The notes: generated by a model from the letters alone, not told the origin. DNA of 6,794 nucleotides from Clostridiaceae bacterium (GCA_012727625.1 JAAYGP010000046.1:1-6794); one strand, 5' to 3'. Counted from the first letter of the stretch, positions 1 to 5,626 are shown. Program-made: numbers and translations.

Positions 1-102
1 CCAAAATGTAGTGTTTTGCTCCGGATTATTAATCATAAGCGATTTTAGCATAGTTTTAAACGGCGGTATGTAATTTTCATCAAACGTAACTAATATATCC
101 AT
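1..102 (-). CDS. Family 8 glycosyltransferase, N-terminal part only
   Basis: The minus strand is open from an ATG at 102 to the window edge, giving 34 residues that begin MDILVTFDENYIPPF and continue with KTMLKSLMINNPE. This is the usual start of GT8-type glycosyltransferases: a first beta strand (ILVTFD), then a helix with a K-x-M-L-x-S-L pattern and the NNP turn. GT8 enzymes transfer sugars from nucleotide-sugars, often in cell-surface polysaccharide synthesis; the acceptor cannot be told here. The catalytic DxD motif would lie outside the window. An in-frame stop (TAG, 108-106) just upstream fixes ATG 102 as the first possible start. The only SD-like run, GGGGA at 119-115, lies 12 bases off and belongs to the end of the neighbouring IS remnant, so expression may have been altered by that insertion. 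The family call rests on a short N-terminal segment. Confidence 0.68.
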   Translation of the reverse strand, partial: MDILVTFDENYIPPFKTMLKSLMINNPEQNTTFW

Positions 103-110
103 ATTCTATA

Positions 111-505
111 ATGTTCCCCGTTGTCAAGACACGAATTGAAAAAAATTAAGTTGTCTCCTTCCTTGTCTTGATAGTCATACCGCCACCCATAAATCCTCAT
201 AGGTGAGCTGGCCTACTTTACGCTCCAATTCGGCAACTCGCTGGTTGCTAACTTCCAGTTCCTTTACGGTGCCTGAAGTTCCTTTCTTAAAGACTTCAGG
301 GGCTTTTTCCAGGAATTCTTTCTTCCAGCGGGTTATCACAACCGGACTTATTCCATGTTTGGCAGCGATTTCGTTGACCGTGTATGCTTCTGAGAGGATC
401 TCGAGCACTACTGTGGCCTTGTATTCTGCTGAATAATGATTTCTCTTGTTCATGCCTACAGTATAACATATTTTTTTGCTTTTGTGTCTCACCCTATGGG
501 AACAT
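111..505 (-). mobile_element. Internally deleted IS3-family insertion sequence remnant
   Basis: Two imperfect terminal inverted repeats bound this stretch. Reading inward, the left end (112 onward) and right end (504 downward) share TGTTCCC, then AGACAC at positions 16-21, then an A-run followed by T at about 28-35. The outermost repeat is a perfect 12-bp pair, TATAATGTTCCC (107-118) and GGGAACATTATA (498-509). If the element ends at A111 and T505 it is flanked by a 4-bp direct repeat TATA (107-110 and 506-509). TATA is its own reverse complement, so it could equally be part of the inverted repeat. Inside is an IS3-type orfA (453-175); the roughly 0.8-0.9 kb orfB with the DDE catalytic domain is missing. 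A 395-bp element with both ends but no transposase core is a non-autonomous derivative. It sits directly in front of the glycosyltransferase start. Confidence 0.7.
175..453 (-). pseudogene. IS3-family transposase OrfA, C-terminally broken
   Basis: Ninety-two codons from ATG 453, starting MNKRNHYSAEYKATVVLE. An upstream extension to 492 adds only residues from the IS end and has no ribosome binding site. Residues about 8-48 form the transposase helix-turn-helix (E-Y-K-A-x-V-V-L-E, then EIAAKHGISPVVITRWKKEF), which in this family binds the IS ends. Residues about 64-83 form the leucine-zipper-like helix (ELEVSNQRVAELERKVGQL) used for multimerisation. The family pattern holds up to G-Q-L-T-Y-E at residue 86, where related OrfA proteins continue with D/V-W-L-K-K. 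Here it switches to DLWVAV and a TGA at 177-175. The break marks the deletion that removed orfB and the -1 frameshift window between orfA and orfB. It cannot support transposition alone. Confidence 0.75.
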
Positions 506-607
506 TATAAGCAGCTGCAGGATTTGTAACTTATTCCAGCACAAATTTTACGTGATGTTGAGTAGTCAAGATGAATTCAGCGTTATTCGACGCTATTAAA
601 AAATCTT

Positions 608-636
608 TTGAATTGCAAATAACAATATGGTAGAAT
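608..636 (+). promoter_or_regulatory. Sigma-A-type promoter of the HEPN-like pseudogene
   Basis: TTGAAT at 608-613 and TAGAAT at 631-636 are separated by 17 bases. Transcription would start near 643, about 32 bases before a strong GGAGGTG ribosome binding site at 675-681. Upstream at 579-594 lies a short dyad AGCGT-N6-ACGCT of unknown meaning. The promoter is matched by eye and untested. Confidence 0.45.
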
Positions 637-689
637 GCACTTAATAGACTGCAACAAAAAATAAATGCAGGCCTGGAGGTGCTGAAGCG

Positions 690-1140
690 TTGATTCATGA
701 AGAAGAATTATTTAAAAACTGGAAACATGATAGAAAAGAATATGAGTAATACGAGCATGGACAATATCATGAATATTTGGTTCGGTTGTTAAAAAGACTG
801 GAACAGATTGTGAACTGGCAGACTTGTAAAAGCTGTTATGTTAATCAGGTTGATATGCTTTCTTGAACGGCGGCTATAAGTTAAATTAATAAAGAGGTCT
901 TCACTAATTACCTGCCAATCACTAAAGAAAAGGATTTATAAGCTTATAAATGATAAGTATATAAAAGACACAATAAATCTGGAAAAGTTAGATTTTCTAG
1001 TATCATCTATTATAAATCCTCGGAACAATATTATGCATGGTAGAGTAAATGATCTTATGCATTTAAAAGAGAGCGCTCAAATATCACTTAATGCAATATC
1101 GACGATATTCAATGACTGGGAAAGCGCTAAATTATTTTAA
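690..1140 (+). pseudogene. Decayed small gene with a HEPN-like R-x4-H motif
   Basis: The expression signals look intact: GGAGGTG (675-681), eight bases, then a TTG start at 690. The frame reads MIHEEELFKNWKHDRKEYE and hits TAA at 747-749. The same frame continues with YEHGQYHEYLVRLLKRLEQ to TGA at 864-866. A further segment lies in the +1 frame from about 814 (VKAVMLIRLICFLERRL), interrupted by TAA at 877-879, then open to TAA 1138-1140. That last 86-codon stretch holds KRIYKLINDKY, LEKLDFLVSSIINP, then RNNIMHG (1021-1041). R-N-N-I-M-H fits the R-x4-H signature of HEPN RNase domains, common in toxins and abortive-infection proteins, where the motif sits near the end of a helical bundle as here. 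With at least two stops and one frameshift, about 150 residues of original protein appear lost. The link between the two halves, and the HEPN call itself, are inference from a short motif. The two halves could come from different genes. Confidence 0.5.
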
Positions 1141-1152
1141 TGAAAAGTATGC

Positions 1153-1184
1153 TTGACATTCAATTGAAATTCATATACTATAAT
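1153..1184 (+). promoter_or_regulatory. Promoter-like sequence with no gene downstream
   Basis: A perfect TTGACA (1153-1158) precedes TACTAT (1176-1181) by 17 bases; a perfect TATAAT lies at 1179-1184 but at a 20-base spacing. A 10-bp palindrome TTCAATTGAA (1159-1168) sits between the two boxes. On this strand only the convergent terminator hairpin at 1212-1252 follows, so any transcript would be short (about 60-70 bases) and complementary to the 3' end of the minus-strand membrane-protein gene. Confidence 0.35.
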
Positions 1185-1211
1185 CCTGTCTTTGACACTT
1201 AATGAATAATA

Positions 1212-1252
1212 AAAGCCTGTAAACCATTAATATATAGGGGTTTGCAGGCTTT
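1212..1252 (-). terminator. Rho-independent terminator of the membrane-protein gene
   Basis: A 14-bp stem pairs 1212-1225 (AAAGCCTGTAAACC) with 1239-1252 (GGTTTGCAGGCTTT), with one G-U pair and a 13-base loop. Read on the minus strand, the stem is followed by CTTTTATTATT, a fair U-tract. The stop codon of the minus-strand gene (1253-1251) overlaps the base of the stem. On the plus strand the following CTTTAGTAATATT is weaker, so termination in that direction is less sure. Confidence 0.7.
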
Positions 1253-1838
1253 AGTAATATTGCAAAAAGTGCGTAATATATTTGAAACTGAGTTTTGCTT
1301 TAAGAAATCTTTCTATTTCGCGACGTCTGTGGAAAGGCTCAATGATATCAATGAACAGCAGGTGTACAGCTTCCCAGGCAAAAACCCACCCGCCAATCAA
1401 TAAACTTTCAAGCAGAACCCTTGTAATAATATTGCTTTTATCAAAGTCGATCAATAACCCATATGAGAATAACAGTATAATGGATATAAAAAGCGAAATG
1501 GCTGATTTTCTGATAAGCTTTTTTGTTTTCCGCTTTTCCAGACGCTCTGATGATTTATAGTAATTTTGATAGCTTTCGCGGATTAGCTCTTCTTTTTCTT
1601 TACTGATTTTAACTGTGTTCAGGGAAAAGACCAATTCCAGCTTTTTTCTTAAAGGAATATCTTCTGAACACAAGTCAAGAAATTGTACCAGCTCAGGATG
1701 AATGTCACGCTTTTTAAAAGCAGAGTTATCCCATTCATGAAAAAATTCATCATAATCTTCAAGGGCAATATCTATAATAATACGACCTGAATATTTGTTT
1801 TTCCTGTACAGCGTCTCATATTTTTGGTTTTTTTTCAT
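1251..1838 (-). CDS. Uncharacterised membrane protein with two transmembrane segments
   Basis: A 195-residue protein from ATG 1838, preceded on the minus strand by AAGGTGA about four bases upstream, a good ribosome binding site. Residues 1-110 are charged and soluble, with Y-S-G-R-I-I-I-D-I-A near 16-25, an acidic D-Y-D-E-F-F-H-E-W-D stretch (28-37), F-K-K-R-D (41-45), and a Lys/Glu-rich helix at 77-110. Two hydrophobic segments follow at about 112-130 (SAISLFISIILLFSYGLLI) and 142-166, the second containing G-G-W-V-F-A-W-E (149-156). The basic tail has H-R-R-R-E-I-E-R-F (170-178). No signal peptide or known catalytic motif is visible. The soluble head and GGWVF-x-WE membrane hairpin resemble conserved hypothetical proteins of Clostridia; I do not know a function. 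It stands alone, with its own promoter region and terminator, next to but divergent from the NAD operon. Confidence 0.8.
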   Translation of the reverse strand: MKKNQKYETLYRKNKYSGRIIIDIALEDYDEFFHEWDNSAFKKRDIHPELVQFLDLCSEDIPLRKKLELVFSLNTVKISKEKEELIRESYQNYYKSSERLEKRKTKKLIRKSAISLFISIILLFSYGLLIDFDKSNIITRVLLESLLIGGWVFAWEAVHLLFIDIIEPFHRRREIERFLKAKLSFKYITHFLQYY

Positions 1839-1907
1839 TTAATCACCTTAAGAAAGAATTAAGTCTTAAGTAATAATAATATGTTACTTCAATTCTTATG
1901 ATTTTTT

Positions 1908-1938
1908 ATTATACGCTTTTCGATAAAAAATCAATCAA
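1908..1938 (-). promoter_or_regulatory. Possible promoter of the 195-residue membrane protein gene
   Basis: On the minus strand a perfect TATAAT (1913-1908) is preceded by two overlapping TTGATT copies (1938-1933 and 1934-1929), at spacings of 19 and 15 bases, neither ideal. The expected leader of about 65 bases holds an AAGTAA-N10-TTACTT dyad (1868-1873 and 1884-1889), a possible operator or hairpin. Only the -10 box is strong. Confidence 0.4.
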
Positions 1939-1985
1939 GAACCAATTCATGCTTTTAGGAGCTTTTGCGTTATTTTTTGCAAATC

Positions 1986-2014
1986 CCTGGATAACTTTTT
2001 GTTTCTGTGGATAA
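1986..2014 (-). promoter_or_regulatory. DnaA-box-like sites in the divergent intergenic region
   Basis: TGTGGATAA at 2006-2014 is, on the minus strand, the perfect DnaA box TTATCCACA. A second weaker copy, CCTGGATAA (TTATCCAGG on the minus strand), lies exactly 20 bp away at 1986-1994 in the same orientation. Three TCTGATT direct repeats follow at 2040, 2057 and 2085. None of the usual origin genes is present, so this is more likely a DnaA binding or titration site, or chance, than an origin. Confidence 0.3.
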
Positions 2015-2123
2015 TTTTTGTAAAACAGCTTTTTCAATATCTGATTTTATCGCTTTTCTGATTTACACAGGGCATTATTTAGCTTCTGATTAAAAAATTT
2101 GGAAACTCGAACAATAAAACATA

Positions 2124-2152
2124 TTGACATGAAAATGTAATAGTATTATAAT
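2124..2152 (+). promoter_or_regulatory. Consensus sigma-A promoter of the nrtR-pncA-pncB operon
   Basis: TTGACA (2124-2129) and TATAAT (2147-2152) are both perfect and exactly 17 bases apart, so transcription should start near 2159. This is the strongest promoter in the window. A promoter this good usually needs a repressor, which fits the dyad overlapping its -10 end. An 11-bp palindrome TAATAGTATTA (2138-2148) overlaps the -10 box. Confidence 0.8.
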
Positions 2153-2176
2153 GATATTAACAGAATGATAATATCA
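2152..2176. promoter_or_regulatory. Candidate NrtR operator
   Basis: A perfect 8-bp inverted repeat TGATATTA (2152-2159) and TAATATCA (2169-2176) with a 9-bp centre gives a 25-bp dyad that starts at the last base of the -10 box and spans the expected transcription start. The half-site core AATGATA also recurs as a direct repeat (2150 and 2164). NrtR-family repressors bind palindromes in promoters of NAD genes and often control their own operon. Assigning this dyad to NrtR is inferred from position; I did not match it to a published consensus. Confidence 0.5.
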
Positions 2177-2206
2177 GACAATAAATAACGAATTGCAGGT
2201 GATGTA

Positions 2207-3118
2207 ATGCAGGGTAAAGTGTTAAAAAACAAATCAGGTCTTACCGAAGAGCAATTTTTGGCGGCATATGATGCAAGCAGGTTTGAAAGCCCCTCTGTAT
2301 CTGTGGATATGTTGATTTTCACGGTAACTGATGAGGAAAAGGAAAGCTACAGGAAACTTCCTGAAAAAAAACTAAGGCTCCTGATGATTAAAAGAGGTGA
2401 ACACCCTTTCATTGGACAGTGGGCTCTGCCGGGTGGTTTTGTACAAATGGATGAAAGTCTGGATGATGCGGCATTAAGGGAGCTGAAAGAAGAAACCAAT
2501 ATTGAAAATATATACATGGAGCAGCTTTATACTTGGGGGGATGTAGGAAGAGATCCCCGTACGAGGGTAATAAGCGTCTCATATATGTCTCTGGTTGACA
2601 ACTCGACACTCGATATCAAAGCGAGTGATGACGCGGATGATGTAAAATGGTTCACGGTTTCATGCAGGCTGTTCCAGGAGCAAAAGACCGTAACGGAAAA
2701 AGGATATGTCCTGCAAAGACTGTTCAGGTTAAATTTATCCAATGATGAAAATAACCTTTCAGCAATGGTGAAAATCGTAAAGACTGTTGAGGGCAAGGTG
2801 ACAAAAGTTGAAAGAGAAGTGGTTGAATCAGATGGCATAGCTTTTGATCATGCAAAAATTATCGAATATGGAATTGAGAGATTGCGCAATAAAATAGAGT
2901 ATACGGATATAGCATTTAACCTTATGCCGGAGCTGTTCACACTCACAGAGCTGCAGAAAGTGTATGAAGTTATTCTTGACACCGAGCTTCTGAAAGCAAA
3001 CTTCAGAAGGAAGATAACCGACATGGTCATTGAAACCAATGAGTATACAAAGGATGCAGGCCACAGGCCTTCGAAGTTATTCAGGTTTAACCCGAACTGG
3101 ACCAGTATTTCAGAATGA
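2207..3118 (+). CDS. nrtR: NrtR-type Nudix/winged-helix regulator of NAD metabolism
   Basis: A 303-residue protein, ATG 2207 with AGGTGA at 2197-2202. Residues about 31-175 form a Nudix domain: VSVDMLIFTV opening strand, then ALPGGFV and a Nudix box G77-x5-E83-x7-R91-E92-L-x-E95-E96. All acidic metal-binding positions are kept; only the late Gly (98) is Asn. YTWGDVGRDPRTRVISV (108-124) is typical of ADP-ribose-type Nudix proteins. Residues about 240-296 form the NrtR winged helix: LFTLTELQKVYE, then NFRRKI, then GHRP-x-K-L-F-R-F. A linker domain (180-235) separates them. NrtR proteins are repressors of NAD synthesis and salvage genes that sense ADP-ribose or related nucleotides; many have a decayed Nudix site. 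Here the site looks nearly intact, so some hydrolase activity is possible. Leading the pncA-pncB operon, with an operator-like dyad in its promoter, supports the regulator role. A plain Nudix hydrolase is the alternative. Confidence 0.85.
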   Translation: MQGKVLKNKSGLTEEQFLAAYDASRFESPSVSVDMLIFTVTDEEKESYRKLPEKKLRLLMIKRGEHPFIGQWALPGGFVQMDESLDDAALRELKEETNIENIYMEQLYTWGDVGRDPRTRVISVSYMSLVDNSTLDIKASDDADDVKWFTVSCRLFQEQKTVTEKGYVLQRLFRLNLSNDENNLSAMVKIVKTVEGKVTKVEREVVESDGIAFDHAKIIEYGIERLRNKIEYTDIAFNLMPELFTLTELQKVYEVILDTELLKANFRRKITDMVIETNEYTKDAGHRPSKLFRFNPNWTSISE

Positions 3119-3132
3119 AAGGAGATATAGAA

Positions 3133-3798
3133 ATGAAAAATAAAAACGTTTTTATTGAAAAAAGTGCTAAAACTCTTGAAAGCATATTTGATGTCCTTGC
3201 CAAGCTCCCGGATGTTCGGTTAAAAGACTTGCAGGCCGGGCAAACAGCCCTTGTTATGATTGATATGATTAATGGATTTGTAAGGGAAGGGGCGCTTAAA
3301 AACCCGAGAGCGGAAAGTCTGATTCCGGAAATTGTCAGGTTGTCAAAGGCATGCGATGAATTAAAAATAGCAAAGCTTGCCTTTGCGGACAATCACACAA
3401 AAGCCTCACCGGAATTTGACGATTTCCCGGCGCACTGTTTAACCGGTACCAGTGAATCGGAAATTGTTGATGAGCTAAGGGAGCCTGGCGGTTATGCCCT
3501 TATTCCCAAAAACTCCACCAATGGTTTTCTTGAAGAAGCATTTCAGCAATGGCTCAAGGAGAACGAACACATAAACACTTTCATAATTACCGGAGTCTGT
3601 ACCGATATCTGCGTACAACAATTTGCAATAACGCTGAAAACCTGGTTTAACATGCTGAATAAAAAAGTAAGGATTATTGTGCCCATAAATGCGGTTGAAA
3701 CTTATGATTTAGACTTTCACAACGGGGATCTGATAAATGTTATGGCGCTGTACAATATGATGACGAGTGGAATAGAAGTGGTTCAAAGGTTAAAATAA
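3133..3798 (+). CDS. pncA: Nicotinamidase (isochorismatase family)
   Basis: Hydrolyses nicotinamide to nicotinate and ammonia, the first step of deamidating NAD salvage, in the cytoplasm. The protein has 221 residues. Catalytic triad visible: Asp44 (V-M-I-D-M-I-N-G-F), Lys126 (I-P-K-N-S-T-N) and Cys160 (G-V-C-T-D-I-C-V). Metal ligands of the family appear as D86-N-H88 and H101 in F-P-A-H-C-L-T-G-T. The first 35 residues are an extra helical N-terminus, somewhat longer than in short PncA forms. An ATG at 3115 overlaps the nrtR stop (ATGA) and is in frame. I chose ATG 3133 because AAAGGAG (3118-3124) lies eight bases before it, and that ribosome binding site would be inside the longer version. 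It lies 14 bases after nrtR and 14 before pncB, so the three genes are one transcript. Confidence 0.93.
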   Translation: MKNKNVFIEKSAKTLESIFDVLAKLPDVRLKDLQAGQTALVMIDMINGFVREGALKNPRAESLIPEIVRLSKACDELKIAKLAFADNHTKASPEFDDFPAHCLTGTSESEIVDELREPGGYALIPKNSTNGFLEEAFQQWLKENEHINTFIITGVCTDICVQQFAITLKTWFNMLNKKVRIIVPINAVETYDLDFHNGDLINVMALYNMMTSGIEVVQRLK

Positions 3799-3812
3799 AC
3801 GGGGTGAAATAA

Positions 3813-5255
3813 ATGGATAAAACGAATTTAACGATGCTTACGGATTTTTATGAATTAACCATGGCAAATGGATATTTTCAAAACGGATTAAAAGACAAAC
3901 AGGTATATTTTGATATGTTTTTCAGAAAAGTTCCCGATAACGGCGGTTTTGCAATAATGGCCGGAGTTTAGCAGCTGATGGAGTATCTGAAGAACCTTAG
4001 ATTCAATGATGAGGATATTGAGTATCTGAGAAGTAAAAAACAGTTCAGTGAGGAATTTTTGCAATACCTTAAAAATTTCAGATTCAGTTGTGATGTCTGG
4101 GCAATACCGGAAGGAACTCCAATATTCCCTAATGAACCTGTGGTAATAGTCAAGGGACCTGTAATTGAGGCTCAGTTTGTTGAAACAATGATTCTGTTGA
4201 CAATAAATCATCAGAGCCTTATAGCAACAAAGGCAAACCGGATTGTCAAGGCCGCCCGGGGGAGAGATGTTATGGAATTCGGCTCAAGACGGGCACAAGG
4301 TTATGACGGAGCCATATACGGGGCAAGGGCCGCTTATATAGGCGGCTGTATTGGAACTGCTTGTACAATCGCGGAGAGGGAATTTAACATTCCTGCTATG
4401 GGTACAATGGCGCACAGCTGGGTTCAGATGTTTTCAACCGAATTGGAAGCATTCCGTGCTTATGCTTCGATCTATCCTGACAATTGCACTCTTCTTGTAG
4501 ATACCTATAATGTTTTAAAATCCGGCGTTCCCAACGCAATAAGAGTATTCAACGAGGAAATAGTCCCCAGGGGATTCAGGCCCAGGGGAATAAGGATAGA
4601 CAGCGGGGATATCACATATCTGTCGAAAGAAGCCAGAAAAATGCTGGATGAGGCCGGGTTCCATGACTGTAAAATAGTTGCTTCAAATTCACTGGATGAA
4701 TATATTATCAGGGAAATTCTCATGCAGGGCGCGCAGGTGGATTTGTTCGGTGTTGGGGAAAGACTGATCACTTCCAGGTCGGAGCCTGTGTTTGGAGGGG
4801 TTTATAAGCTGGCAGCAGTTGAAGAAAACGGCGAAATAGTGCCTAAGATTAAGATCAGCGAAAATGTTAAGAAAATTACAAACCCGGGTTTCAAACAAGT
4901 CTGGAGGTTTTTTGACAAGGCGTCCGGAAAGGCAATTGCGGATTTGATCACATTCAATGACGAGGTAATAGATGAAAATGATCCATATGAACTGTTTGAT
5001 CCTGAACATACATGGAAAAGGAAGACCGTAACTGATTTTACTGCAAAAAGGCTTTTGGTTAAGATTTTTGATAAAGGTAACTGTGTATATGAAAGCCCGA
5101 AGCTACAGGACATTAGGAGATACTGCAGGGAACAGGTTGATGCATTGTGGGATGAGGTAAAAAGATTTGAAAATCCGCACAAATACTATGTTGACTTATC
5201 ATTGCCGTTGTGGGAGATGAAACAGAGATTGCTGAAGAAATATTCGACAGCTTAA
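3813..5255 (+). pseudogene. pncB: Nicotinate phosphoribosyltransferase, interrupted by amber codon 53
   Basis: Makes nicotinate mononucleotide from nicotinate and PRPP with ATP, the rate-setting step of the Preiss-Handler pathway. ATG 3813 is preceded by GGGGTGA (3801-3807). The frame reads MDKTNLTMLTDFYELTMANGY and continues to AIMAGV, then TAG at 3969-3971, then QLMEYLKNL in the same frame to TAA 5253-5255. Read through, it has 480 residues, the usual length for this family in Firmicutes. Motifs in read-through numbering: TDFYELTM (10-17), EFGSRRAQG (155-163, phosphate site), GTMAHS with His201 (197-202), LVDTYNVLKSGV (228-239), IRIDSGD (260-266), GVGERLITS (313-321), FGGVYKL (327-333). Relatives usually have Glu at codon 53, so GAG to TAG by one change is likely. 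Restart at ATG 3978 (GGAG at 3963-3966, 11 bases away) would give 425 residues without the TDFYELTM segment that forms part of the active site. The rest shows no decay, so the change is recent, suppressed, or a base error. Confidence 0.9.
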
Positions 5256-5292
5256 ATTGGTTAAAAATTCATGTTAAATAACATTTAATAGA

Positions 5293-5309
5293 ATAAGCTG
5301 TTAGCTTAT
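5293..5309 (+). terminator. Weak hairpin after the NAD operon
   Basis: ATAAGCT (5293-5299) and AGCTTAT (5303-5309) form a 7-bp stem with a 3-base loop, 38 bases after the pncB stop. It is followed by ATATTATGAC, with no real U-tract, so it is at best a poor terminator. A second small palindrome ATGTTA-AA-TAACAT lies just upstream. Read-through into the lipoprotein frame is plausible. Confidence 0.3.
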
Positions 5310-5339
5310 ATATTATGACTATATATTGGGAGACGTTCC

Positions 5340-5524
5340 ATGAGAAAAAACATATACATTTATTGTTCGTTTTGTTTTTGTTGTTTCTTGCAGCCTGCGG
5401 CAAAGATGGCGGAAATGGTTGCGATAATGATATTAATTTCAATTATCAGGATAATTCCAAACCGATATTCAATGCCTTAACCGCCAGTATTCCTGTATCT
5501 TTCAACAACATAATCCTTACGTAA
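5340..5524 (+). pseudogene. Short lipoprotein, frameshifted in an A-run
   Basis: GGGAGA (5328-5333) lies six bases before an ATG at 5340, but that frame (ATG AGA AAA AAC) leaves the lipoprotein frame at once. The neighbouring frame reads KKHIHLLFVLFLLFLAAC-GKDGG: a basic start, a hydrophobic core and a lipobox L-A-A-C, a textbook type II signal peptide. One more A in the A-run at 5345-5350 would join ATG 5340 to it as MRKKHIHLL. The alternative ATG at 5315 opens the same frame but has no ribosome binding site and adds an acidic, aromatic N-terminus unlike a signal peptide. After the lipid-attachment Cys come only about 40 residues (Gly/Asn-rich, then NALTASIPVSFNN) before TAA at 5522-5524. 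The gene is therefore also short for a lipoprotein and may be cut at its 3' end. No function can be given. Confidence 0.5.
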
Positions 5525-5551
5525 GAGAGATATTGTGCAATAGCAAGGAAA

Positions 5552-5594
5552 CTTCAGCGGAATGAAGCTTAGAGATGTATAGTCAGAGACTGTA
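5552..5594. other. Two hairpins upstream of a third, strong hairpin
   Basis: CTTCA-GCGGAA-TGAAG (5552-5567) is followed by a 7-bp stem TATAGTC-AGA-GACTGTA (5578-5594, one U-G pair) and, four bases later, by the strong stem at 5598-5626. Three stems in 75 bases with short linkers suggest a structured RNA or the end of a decayed element. One plus frame across the stretch reads G-N-F-S-G-M-K-L-R-D-V-stop-S-E-T-V-K-A-I-P-L-stop, faintly like a decayed protein C-terminus. IS200/IS605 right ends carry similar hairpins, but I cannot show this is one. Confidence 0.3.
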
Positions 5595-5597
5595 AAA

Positions 5598-5626
5598 GCG
5601 ATACCTCTCTGAAGAAGAGGTATCGC
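5598..5626. terminator. Strong hairpin, likely two-way terminator
   Basis: GCGATACCTCT (5598-5608) pairs perfectly with AGAGGTATCGC (5616-5626) around a 7-base loop. On the plus strand CAATTTTAAAT follows; on the minus strand CTTTTACAG follows. Both give short U-tracts, the minus one starting at once. It lies between the plus-strand lipoprotein frame and the minus-strand rhomboid unit, where a shared terminator is expected. Confidence 0.55.

Noticed and set aside
697..792. A 31-residue peptide frame (MKKNYLKTGN...) overlapping the HEPN-like pseudogene
   Set aside because: Its ATG is 15 bases from the ribosome binding site, too far, and the overlapping TTG frame has the correct spacing and more protein-like content.
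1986..2014. Chromosome origin (oriC)
   Set aside because: Only one perfect and one partial DnaA box are present, and none of dnaA, dnaN, rpmH or gidA is nearby.
2527..2838. Minus-strand open frames inside nrtR, and similar ones inside pncA and pncB
   Set aside because: They lie opposite well-supported genes, lack ribosome binding sites and known motifs, and are shadows of the coding strand.
3115..3132. Six-codon N-terminal extension of the nicotinamidase from an ATG overlapping the nrtR stop
   Set aside because: The strong AAAGGAG site lies inside this extension and is correctly spaced for ATG 3133, so the shorter form is the better start.
3969..3971. Pyrrolysine at the pncB amber as a settled reading
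   Set aside because: No pyl genes or suppressor are visible in the window, and nicotinate phosphoribosyltransferases are not known to need pyrrolysine. Kept only as an option to test.
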